A stretch of 18,288 bases of DNA. It comes from an uncultured Sutterella sp. GTDB lineage: Bacteria > Pseudomonadota > Gammaproteobacteria > Burkholderiales > Burkholderiaceae_F. Position 1 is the first letter of the stretch; every line of letters starts with the position of its first letter. A program made the translations under genes and the position numbers. Below are positions 1 to 5,601 of the stretch, in pieces. Below the pieces are notes generated by a model, which was not told the DNA's origin, did no database searches, and saw nothing but the letters and a program-made list of their open reading frames with translations. The stretch lies in the NCBI GenBank assembly GCA_900553105.1, contig USCE01000012.1, positions 1-18,288 on the forward strand, read 5' to 3'.

Positions 1-29
1 GTGGGCTCGGAGATGTGTATAAGAGACAG
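1..29 (+). other. Nextera read-2 adapter remnant (library artefact)
   Basis: Bases 1-29 match the 3' end of the Illumina Nextera read-2 transposon adapter. Bases 11-29 (AGATGTGTATAAGAGACAG) are the 19-bp Tn5 mosaic end used in tagmentation, and bases 1-10 are the read-2-specific part. Natural sequence, the inside of tatA, begins right after it. This is untrimmed adapter at a contig end, not a transposon in the genome. Confidence 0.97.
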
Positions 30-205
30 GTACGAGTAAGCTTAAGAACCTCGGCCGCGATTTGGGCAGCGGGATTAAAGGCTTTAAGGATGGTTTGAAA
101 GAAGGCCAAGAAGAAGCCGCCAAAGAAGATCCCAAGCAAGTGACGGCTCAAAAGGCTGAAGCCGACACGGTCGATGTTCAGGCTAAAGAAAAAGTCACGA
201 AATAG
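30..205 (+). CDS. tatA: Sec-independent translocase subunit TatA, C-terminal part
   Basis: This is the 3' end of tatA, the pore-forming subunit of the twin-arginine translocase, which carries folded proteins across the inner membrane. Reading in frame from base 32 to the TAG at 203-205 gives the end of the amphipathic helix, with the motif LGRDLGSGIKGFKDG, followed by a charged Lys/Glu/Ala-rich tail ending KEKVTK. The LG.DLG..IKGFK pattern is typical of TatA just after its single membrane helix. The membrane helix and start codon are missing because the contig ends here in adapter sequence. tatB and tatC follow on the same strand, which confirms the identity. Confidence 0.9.
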
Positions 206-227
206 ACGCTGATCGTAAATCGACAAG

Positions 228-254
228 GCGGATACGGGTTGTCTTTGTATCCGC
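228..254 (+). promoter_or_regulatory. Hairpin between tatA and tatB
   Basis: GCGGATAC (228-235) and GTATCCGC (247-254) form a perfect 8-bp stem around an 11-base loop. It lies in the 67-bp gap between the tatA stop and the tatB start, 18 bases before the tatB ATG. No strong T-run follows, so a full terminator is unlikely. It may stabilise the tatA message or lower tatB expression, since cells need much more TatA than TatB. The role is inference; the stem is seen directly. Confidence 0.5.
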
Positions 255-272
255 ATTGTTCGTTTGCCGTTT

Positions 273-893
273 ATGTTCGATTTAAGTTTTTCTGAAATTG
301 TGATCGTCGGCGTTGCCGCGCTCGTAGTTCTCGGCCCGGAGAAATTACCCGAAGTTGCTCGGACGGCGGGGCGGTGGCTTGCGCGCGCTCAGAGCTATCT
401 TATCCAAGTTAAAGGCGAGATTGAGCGTGAAACGCAACTGTCGGAAATCAAGCGTATTCGGGAAGAAATTAGCAACTCGGCGGCTGACCTGAAAAAATCT
501 TTCACGGATATTGAGACTGGAGTAAAGGCAGAAACCGAAGTGATTCGCGAGACGGTTTCTACCGTTAAGGATTCCGTTAATTCGATTACTAAAAACACTA
601 CGCCCGATCCGTATACGCAATTTAATCAGGCTGAGGCGACATTGCTGAAAAAGTCTTCTACATCGGATTTTCGAACCAATAATCCCTTCGGTTGGGACAT
701 GGGAACTGACGAGGGCGCTCGACAATCCCGGTATGTGCCCAAGCGCTATAAGCCTACCGCGTCTTTAGATGACTTAATCGAAGAAGTTGAGTCTTTGCGT
801 CGCGAAATGGCATTGCCGAAAAAATCACTGGGCGGCTACAATCGTCGTTATGCCCCTCGAGCACGGGTGAATCGCCCCCGTATTTATCGCTGA
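273..893 (+). CDS. tatB: Sec-independent translocase subunit TatB
   Basis: TatB works with TatC to recognise twin-arginine signal peptides at the inner membrane. The 206-residue protein opens with the classic TatB N-terminus: MFDLSFSEIVIVG, a short membrane helix (about residues 5-20), the Gly-Pro hinge at 21-22, then an amphipathic helix beginning EKLPEVARTAGRW. A long polar, partly coiled-coil tail follows (about residues 40-110, rich in Glu/Lys/Ser/Thr), then a basic C-terminus rich in Arg and Tyr. An in-frame TTG at 264 would add three residues, but the ATG at 273 gives the family N-terminus and is chosen. No clear Shine-Dalgarno sequence is visible. tatC starts 7 bases after the stop, so the two are surely co-transcribed. 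Confidence 0.93.
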   Translation: MFDLSFSEIVIVGVAALVVLGPEKLPEVARTAGRWLARAQSYLIQVKGEIERETQLSEIKRIREEISNSAADLKKSFTDIETGVKAETEVIRETVSTVKDSVNSITKNTTPDPYTQFNQAEATLLKKSSTSDFRTNNPFGWDMGTDEGARQSRYVPKRYKPTASLDDLIEEVESLRREMALPKKSLGGYNRRYAPRARVNRPRIYR

Positions 894-900
894 GACGTTC

Positions 901-1689
901 ATGACCAACGAAAAACTCACCTACGAGAAAAATGAGGATGAAGAAGTCGATCGTGAGCAACCGCTCATGAGCCACCTTCTGGAGTTGCGCTCAAGAACCG
1001 TAAAAGCGTGTGCGAGCGTTCTTGTGGTCTTTTTGGCTCTGTCGCCTTTTATGAAGCAAATTTTTGACATCCTGAGCCGTCCTTTGATGAGTGCGTTGCC
1101 CGAGGGTGTCAAGATGCTTTCTACTGGGGTGGTAGCTCCTTTCTTTGTACCATTGAAGGTGACGCTGTTTTTGGCGTTTTTAATTGCGCTTCCGATTGTT
1201 CTTTATCAAGTTTGGGCTTTTGTGGCGCCGGGACTTTATAAGAAAGAAAAGCGATTGGTTTTTCCAGTTTTGGTTTCGAGCATCATTATGTTTGCGCTCG
1301 GCATGCTCTACTGCTATTTCATCGTTTTTCGAATGGTGTTTCTTTTTATCGCCGGTTTTAGTCCCGAGAGCGTTAACTTTGCCCCGGACATCGATGCTTA
1401 CTTCAGTTTTGTAATCGGCATGTTTGTGGCCTTTGGACTTGCATTTGAAGTGCCCATTGTTGTCGTCCTTCTCAACCACACTGGAATTGCCCGATATGAA
1501 CAAATGGTGCGTTTACGTCCCTATGTGATCGTGGGCGCCTTTGTGGTTGCGGCTGTTGTGACGCCACCTGACGTATTGAGCCAATGTTTGTTGGCCGTAC
1601 CGCTTGTCGTTTTGTATCAAGTCGGACTTTGGGCTGTCAAAGCCTTCGGTAAAAAGCACGAGAATTCTGAAGACGATAAGGCCAGATAG
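901..1689 (+). CDS. tatC: Sec-independent translocase subunit TatC
   Basis: TatC is the multi-spanning core of the Tat translocase and the primary binding site for twin-arginine signal peptides. The 262-residue protein has a polar N-terminus, the family motif HLLELR at residues 25-30 (Glu28 is part of the signal-peptide site), and about six hydrophobic segments. In a later helix lies the conserved Glu183 in the context AFEVP. The periplasmic loop contains VAPGLYKKEKR, close to the usual APGLY.KEK motif. Length is normal for the family (about 250). The N-terminus is some 10 residues longer and more acidic than in E. coli. It starts 7 bases after tatB and closes the tatABC operon; the next gene follows 32 bases later. 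Confidence 0.95.
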   Translation: MTNEKLTYEKNEDEEVDREQPLMSHLLELRSRTVKACASVLVVFLALSPFMKQIFDILSRPLMSALPEGVKMLSTGVVAPFFVPLKVTLFLAFLIALPIVLYQVWAFVAPGLYKKEKRLVFPVLVSSIIMFALGMLYCYFIVFRMVFLFIAGFSPESVNFAPDIDAYFSFVIGMFVAFGLAFEVPIVVVLLNHTGIARYEQMVRLRPYVIVGAFVVAAVVTPPDVLSQCLLAVPLVVLYQVGLWAVKAFGKKHENSEDDKAR

Positions 1690-1721
1690 CTGCACCAGTT
1701 TTCACCTCAAGGAGTGTCAAG

Positions 1722-2465
1722 ATGCTTCGAGATGCCCTGATTGAACACCTCAACCAATTACTTCATCCCGAGTTATTTAAAGACTATGCGCCTAACGGTT
1801 TGCAGGTGCAAGGTAAGGACGAAATCAGTCGCATTGTTTGTGCAGTCTCGGCAACGCAGTACGTCATTGACCGTGCCTGCGAACTCCAAGCGGATGCACT
1901 TCTTGTGCATCACGGCTGGTTTTGGCGTGGGGAAAATGCGGCAGTCATCGGAACGAAGTACAAAAGGTTGAAGGCGTTGATGAGCGCCGACATCAATTTG
2001 ATTGCTTATCACCTTCCTTTAGATGCACATGAAACCCTGGGCAATAATGCAAGATTCGGGACGCTCTTGGGAGCCGAGGCAGTGACGCAACTTGCTGATG
2101 AGCCTTTTGTCTGGACGGGTATTATTGCTCCTGAATCGCTCGACGCTTTGGCCGATCGCGTGGGCGAGCTATTGGGACGTCAACCGCTTGTTTTAGGACA
2201 AAGAGACAAACCTGTTCAAAAGTTGGCTTGGTGCTCGGGTGCTGCGCAAGACTTCTTCGAAACCGCTGTAGCTGCCGGCGTTGATGTCTACTTAAGCGGG
2301 GAGGCGGCTGAACGAACTACTCACTTTGCTCGCGAAAGCGGGGTCCCATACCTTGTGTGCGGGCATCATGCAACGGAACGCTTGGGCATTTGCACGTTGG
2401 GGGAATATATTGAGCGCGAGCTAGGGCTTGAGTGCATTTTTGTTGACGATGATAATCCTATCTAA
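1722..2465 (+). CDS. Nif3-like dinuclear metal-centre protein (YbgI/DUF34 family)
   Basis: A 247-residue member of the Nif3/YbgI/DUF34 family, often labelled 'GTP cyclohydrolase 1 type 2'. The true cellular function of the family is not settled. The metal ligands expected from solved members are visible: His63-His64 in LLVHHGWFW, His97 and Asp101 in AYHLPLDAH, and His215/His216 with Glu219 in CGHHATER. The opening PNGLQVQG (about residues 24-31) is also a family hallmark. A good ribosome binding site (AAGGAG, about 1709-1714) supports the ATG at 1722. It follows tatC by 32 bases on the same strand, a neighbourhood common in Burkholderiales, where petABC usually comes next; here petABC is absent. 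Confidence 0.88.
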   Translation: MLRDALIEHLNQLLHPELFKDYAPNGLQVQGKDEISRIVCAVSATQYVIDRACELQADALLVHHGWFWRGENAAVIGTKYKRLKALMSADINLIAYHLPLDAHETLGNNARFGTLLGAEAVTQLADEPFVWTGIIAPESLDALADRVGELLGRQPLVLGQRDKPVQKLAWCSGAAQDFFETAVAAGVDVYLSGEAAERTTHFARESGVPYLVCGHHATERLGICTLGEYIERELGLECIFVDDDNPI

Positions 2466-2614
2466 TTAGTTGATAATTAAAGAGAATATTGATTGTTTGT
2501 AGCGTTTTTTGTGGCTCTTGATTAAAATTGGAAGGATGGTCGCTCGTTTATTTCAGTGTTTAATTTTCGAGCTGACCGTTGCGCATCGCCGAGCTTGGGC
2601 GAAGGAGTAATGAA

Positions 2615-3217
2615 ATGATTTTATATTCCGGTACGACTTGTCCTTTTTCTCATCGTTGTCGTTTTCTTTTGTATGAAAAGGGTATGGATTTTGAGGTTCG
2701 CGATGTCGATGTTAATAATTTGCCAGCCGATATCGCTACGATGAATCCGTATGGGGAAGTGCCGGTGCTCGTCGAGCGAGAGTTCTTCCTCTATGAAGCG
2801 AACATTATTTGTGAATACTTGGATGAACGTTTCCCGCATCCGCAATTGATGCCTGCAGAGCCTGTCATGCGTGCTCGCGTGCGTTTGTTCCTGTTTAATT
2901 TTGAACGTGAGCTCTTTACGCATGTCCGGACGCTTGAATCAAATAAAACGGATGAAGCGGCAAAGCAGGCGGCCCGTGTAGCCATTCGTGATCAATTGAC
3001 GGCGATGTCCCCAGTCTTTTTGAAAAATAAGTACATTTTTGGTGAAGAGTTTACGATGCTTGACGTGGTGATGGCCCCGCTTTTGTGGCGTCTTGGCTAT
3101 TACGGGATTGAATTGCCGCATTCGGCAGCTCCGTTGCACAAGTATGCTGAACGACTCTTCTCACGTCAGTCATTCATCGACTCGATGACGCCGTCTGAAA
3201 AAGTGATGCGTCGCTAA
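2615..3217 (+). CDS. sspA: Stringent starvation protein A (SspA), glutathione-S-transferase fold
   Basis: SspA binds RNA polymerase and changes promoter use during starvation, acid stress and phage growth; it has a glutathione-S-transferase fold without known transferase activity. The 200-residue protein has an N-terminal thioredoxin-like domain (about 1-80) starting MILYSGTTCPFSHRCR, with the NPYGEVPVLVER and YEANIICEYLDERFPHPQLMP blocks typical of Burkholderiales SspA, then an all-helical C-terminal domain (about 90-200). An upstream in-frame TTG at 2579 is possible but poor. The ATG at 2615 has AAGGAG at 2602-2607, seven bases away, and gives the family N-terminus. sspB follows 20 bases downstream, the usual sspAB operon. 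The 149-bp upstream gap is AT-rich and includes a -10-like TAAAAT at 2523-2528. Confidence 0.93.
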   Translation: MILYSGTTCPFSHRCRFLLYEKGMDFEVRDVDVNNLPADIATMNPYGEVPVLVEREFFLYEANIICEYLDERFPHPQLMPAEPVMRARVRLFLFNFERELFTHVRTLESNKTDEAAKQAARVAIRDQLTAMSPVFLKNKYIFGEEFTMLDVVMAPLLWRLGYYGIELPHSAAPLHKYAERLFSRQSFIDSMTPSEKVMRR

Positions 3218-3237
3218 ATTAGTTGAGTGGAGAGACT

Positions 3238-3624
3238 ATGTCAAGACCGTCGATTAAATCCTATTTAATTCAGGCCATTTGGAATTGGTGCACGGATGTA
3301 GGATTGACGCCCTATATTCTCGTTGCTGTCGATGATCGTTGCACCGTGCCGGTGGAATTTGTTGAAGACGGTCAAATTGTTTTCGATATTTCGACCGAGG
3401 CTACTCACAATCTACACTTTGAAGAAGAGGCAGTTATTTTTGAAGCGCGCTTCGGCGATCGGGCTCAACGCTGTTATGTGCCTTATCGCAACATTATCGG
3501 TACCTTCCCCCAGGAAGAGCCGACTAAAGGGATGATGTTTGGTCCCAATAGCGACGAACCTGAAGATGAAGAAGTTGAAGAAAAGAAGACACCTTCCAAA
3601 CCAGTCTTTTCTCGTGTAAAATAG
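3238..3624 (+). CDS. sspB: ClpXP protease specificity-enhancing factor SspB
   Basis: SspB is the adaptor that binds ssrA-tagged proteins from stalled ribosomes and delivers them to the ClpXP protease. The 128-residue protein has the compact substrate-binding domain (about 1-95) with the motifs SYLIQAIWNWC and GLTPYILVAVD. An acidic flexible linker (about 100-118, rich in Glu/Asp) follows, then a short C-terminal tail ending FSRVK, which fits the ClpX-binding peptide found at the end of SspB proteins. The ATG at 3238 has GGAGAG just upstream; an in-frame TTG at 3223 is less likely. It is the second gene of the sspAB pair and ends 15 bases before a tRNA gene. Confidence 0.92.
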   Translation: MSRPSIKSYLIQAIWNWCTDVGLTPYILVAVDDRCTVPVEFVEDGQIVFDISTEATHNLHFEEEAVIFEARFGDRAQRCYVPYRNIIGTFPQEEPTKGMMFGPNSDEPEDEEVEEKKTPSKPVFSRVK

Positions 3625-3639
3625 TCACTCTTTTGTGAG

Positions 3640-3715
3640 GCCCGATTAGCTCAGTTGGTAGAGCAACCGCCTTGTAAGCGGTAGGTCGTCTGTTCGAGTC
3701 AGTCATCGGGCACCA
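3640..3715 (+). tRNA. tRNA-Thr (anticodon TGT)
   Basis: The acceptor stem GCCCGAT (3640-3646) pairs with ATCGGGC (3705-3711), followed by discriminator A and an encoded CCA (3713-3715). The D-arm is GCTC-loop-GAGC. The anticodon stem ACCGC/GCGGT encloses the loop CTTGTAA, so the anticodon is TGT and reads ACA (threonine). The T-arm has loop TTCGAGT on the stem GTCTG/CAGTC, in which the second pair is a T-T mismatch. The gene sits 15 bases after sspB and is followed by a terminator, so it may be read from the sspAB transcript. Confidence 0.95.
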
Positions 3716-3723
3716 AGTTTTCG

Positions 3724-3762
3724 ATCCGTACGTGTGTTAAAGCCGTGCGGATTTTTCTTTTT
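3724..3762 (+). terminator. Rho-independent terminator after tRNA-Thr
   Basis: ATCCGTACG (3724-3732) pairs with CGTGCGGAT (3744-3752) over nine base pairs, including one T-G wobble. A T-rich tract (TTTTTCTTTTT, 3752-3762) follows immediately. The shape and its position 8 bases after the tRNA CCA mark the end of the sspA-sspB-tRNA unit. Confidence 0.88.
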
Positions 3763-3787
3763 GTCCTAATAGACCTGTTCTCTCATT

Positions 3788-3802
3788 TGTTATGGGTTAA
3801 CA
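3788..3802. promoter_or_regulatory. Possible operator: TGTTA-N5-TAACA inverted repeat
   Basis: TGTTA (3788-3792) and TAACA (3798-3802) form a perfect 5-bp inverted repeat with a 5-base spacer. It ends 31 bases before the ATG of the ferredoxin-cytochrome b operon and lies in the only gap that can hold its promoter. It does not match the FNR or CRP consensus. An operator role is inference from position only, and short repeats of this kind occur by chance in AT-rich gaps. Confidence 0.25.
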
Positions 3803-3833
3803 TTAGGAAAGGGCATTTTAAAAGTGAGAGATC

Positions 3834-4817
3834 ATGGCAGATCGAAGAACATTCCTCAAGGGCTCTTTGCTAGGCGCCGTAGCGCTTGGAGTCGTCGAAG
3901 CAAAGGCTGCTCAAGGCAAGCCGTCTTCGAATCAGTGGATCAGTATTATTGACTTGGACGCCTGTGACGGTTGTGCTGATCGCGCAATGCCGCGTTGCGT
4001 GGAGGCTTGTCGTGCAAAAAACGCCAAGCGCTTCCCTCAACCGCAAAAACCATTGCGTCCCTATTGGCCTCAAAAGTCCTATGAAGATTTTTCTGATCGT
4101 CGCGAATTGATTAATCGACTCACCCCTTATAACTGGCTATACGTTGAAAAAATCGCACTAAAAGACGGTTCGGTGATTTTTGCGCCTAGGCGTTGTATGC
4201 ATTGTTTTGATGCACCTTGTCGAAAAATCTGTCCTTTTGGGGCTATAAACCGCAGCGATGAAGGCGCAATACAAATTGATGCTTCGATGTGTTTCGGCGG
4301 AGCTAAATGCCGTGATGTTTGTCCGTGGTCAGTGCCTCAACGCCAGGCAGGAGTCGGGCTTTATCTGGATGTAGCGCCTAAATTTGCCGGTGGAGGCGTG
4401 ATGTATAAGTGCGACTTTTGCGCTGACAGTCTTGATCGAGCAGAGATGCCGGCTTGTACAACTGCTTGTCCCCAAAAGGCAATGACCTTTTTACCGTTGC
4501 CGGAAGCCATTGAACATTTACGCAAAATTGTTCGCGGTCGATATGTTTATGGTTTAAACGAAAACGGGGGAACGGCTACATGGTACATTTCCAAAACGTC
4601 GTTTGAAGTCCTCGACGCCGCACTTCAGAGAACAAAAAAAGGGGCCGGCAATGACGGCAGGCCCGGATTTTACCCGGTAACCGCAGCATTGCAGGAGTCT
4701 TCCGAGTGGGCGCTTGCAACGCTGGCCGCTCCCGTTGCTGCTATTGCCGTTGCTTATGTGGTTGCTCGTCGTAAGAAAGTTCACCATCGCCAACACAAGG
4801 AAAATAGTGATGTCTAA
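3834..4817 (+). CDS. Tat-exported iron-sulfur electron-transfer subunit, HybA/FdnH-like
   Basis: A 327-residue periplasmic, membrane-anchored ferredoxin subunit of the kind that links a molybdenum enzyme or hydrogenase to a membrane cytochrome. The N-terminus has a twin-arginine signal (DRRTFLKG, residues 3-10, then a hydrophobic stretch). Four cysteine groups follow: C44/C47/C55/C59; C121/C124/C129/C133; C153/C159/C163; C193/C196/C208/C212. The third group has Gly156 where the family normally has Cys, so this site may hold a [3Fe-4S] cluster (NarH also lacks a Cys there). A C-terminal membrane helix (about 293-311) ends in a basic tail, an arrangement like HybA. It overlaps the downstream cytochrome b gene by 8 bases, so the two form one unit. 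No catalytic subunit is encoded beside it, so the electron donor or acceptor cannot be named. Confidence 0.85.
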   Translation: MADRRTFLKGSLLGAVALGVVEAKAAQGKPSSNQWISIIDLDACDGCADRAMPRCVEACRAKNAKRFPQPQKPLRPYWPQKSYEDFSDRRELINRLTPYNWLYVEKIALKDGSVIFAPRRCMHCFDAPCRKICPFGAINRSDEGAIQIDASMCFGGAKCRDVCPWSVPQRQAGVGLYLDVAPKFAGGGVMYKCDFCADSLDRAEMPACTTACPQKAMTFLPLPEAIEHLRKIVRGRYVYGLNENGGTATWYISKTSFEVLDAALQRTKKGAGNDGRPGFYPVTAALQESSEWALATLAAPVAAIAVAYVVARRKKVHHRQHKENSDV

Positions 4818-5466
4818 GGTCTTTCGTCAAAGTCTTCGCAACCGTTTGGTGCACTGGGGAATTGCTTTTTCCTGTTTTGGTCTCATCATTACGGGGATTC
4901 TTCAAATGCCCGTAGCCAAGCGTTACGGCGTTACTTCACTTTTTCCTTCCACGGGAGACTTCTTTGCAACTTTGCCGTGGCACTACGCATTTGCTGTCGT
5001 GTTTACTTTTTTGTGCATTTTCCATTTAGCCGTGCACGCACTTGAGGGAGACTTTGATATCGTGCCCAAAAAAGGCGATCTCGGAAAAAGTGTTGAGATA
5101 GTCAAAGCACTTATCAGCGGGCAACCGGAGCCGCCCTCAGAGAAGTATCTGCCCGAACAACGATTGGCTTGGGCGGCGTTTGTCAGCGTGTTTGCCTTAG
5201 TGATTGTCACGGGACTGTTAAAGTCACTGAAAAATCTCGCAGGTGTGGATTTTCCCGATCCGGTGCTTTTCTGGCTTGCGCAATTACATAACTTGGCCAT
5301 GGTGTTGACGATTTTGCTTTTTATCGGTCACATGGCGGCTTTTCTTTTTAAGGCCAATCGATTTTTACTTCCGGCAATGTTTTCTGGCCATGTAGACGCC
5401 GACTACGCCCGGCATCGTCATTCATTGTGGAAGACGGGGAGAGATTCGTTGAAAAACGGAACTTGA
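4810..5466 (+). CDS. Cytochrome b subunit, FdnI/formate dehydrogenase gamma-like
   Basis: A 218-residue membrane cytochrome b with about four helices (roughly 14-32, 57-78, 120-138 and 158-180). Histidines at 15, 58, 160 and 174 lie at positions and spacings very close to the haem ligands of E. coli FdnI (18, 57, 155 and 169 as I recall them), with the last pair 14 residues apart in both. It should carry two b haems and pass electrons between the periplasmic FeS subunit and quinone. The ATG at 4810 lies inside the end of the upstream gene (8-base overlap) and gives the expected short cytosolic N-terminus MSKVFRQS before helix 1. A longer in-frame reading exists but would wholly overlap its neighbour. 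Which enzyme it serves is unknown. Confidence 0.82.
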   Translation: MSKVFRQSLRNRLVHWGIAFSCFGLIITGILQMPVAKRYGVTSLFPSTGDFFATLPWHYAFAVVFTFLCIFHLAVHALEGDFDIVPKKGDLGKSVEIVKALISGQPEPPSEKYLPEQRLAWAAFVSVFALVIVTGLLKSLKNLAGVDFPDPVLFWLAQLHNLAMVLTILLFIGHMAAFLFKANRFLLPAMFSGHVDADYARHRHSLWKTGRDSLKNGT

Positions 5467-5540
5467 AATTGTTATGAGGGGTTTACCCTTTCAGGGTATC
5501 TATCTATCGAAATTTTCCTCGGTAAGCATACACTAGCGAA

Positions 5541-5569
5541 TTGTCCCTATCTAATAATTTTTGTCTAAT
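5541..5569 (+). promoter_or_regulatory. Candidate sigma-70 promoter of the AspT-type transporter gene
   Basis: TTGTCC (5541-5546) and TCTAAT (5564-5569) are separated by exactly 17 bases. They match the -35 and -10 consensus at 4/6 and 5/6. The -10 ends 32 bases before the transporter ATG, and the region is AT-rich. This is a pattern match by eye. Confidence 0.45.
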
Positions 5570-5601
5570 CAATAAAAACTTAATCGTAACGGGTGGTTCC
5601 A

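Noticed and set aside
345..725. 126-residue minus-strand open frame
   Set aside because: Antisense to tatB; Arg/Leu-rich without motifs.
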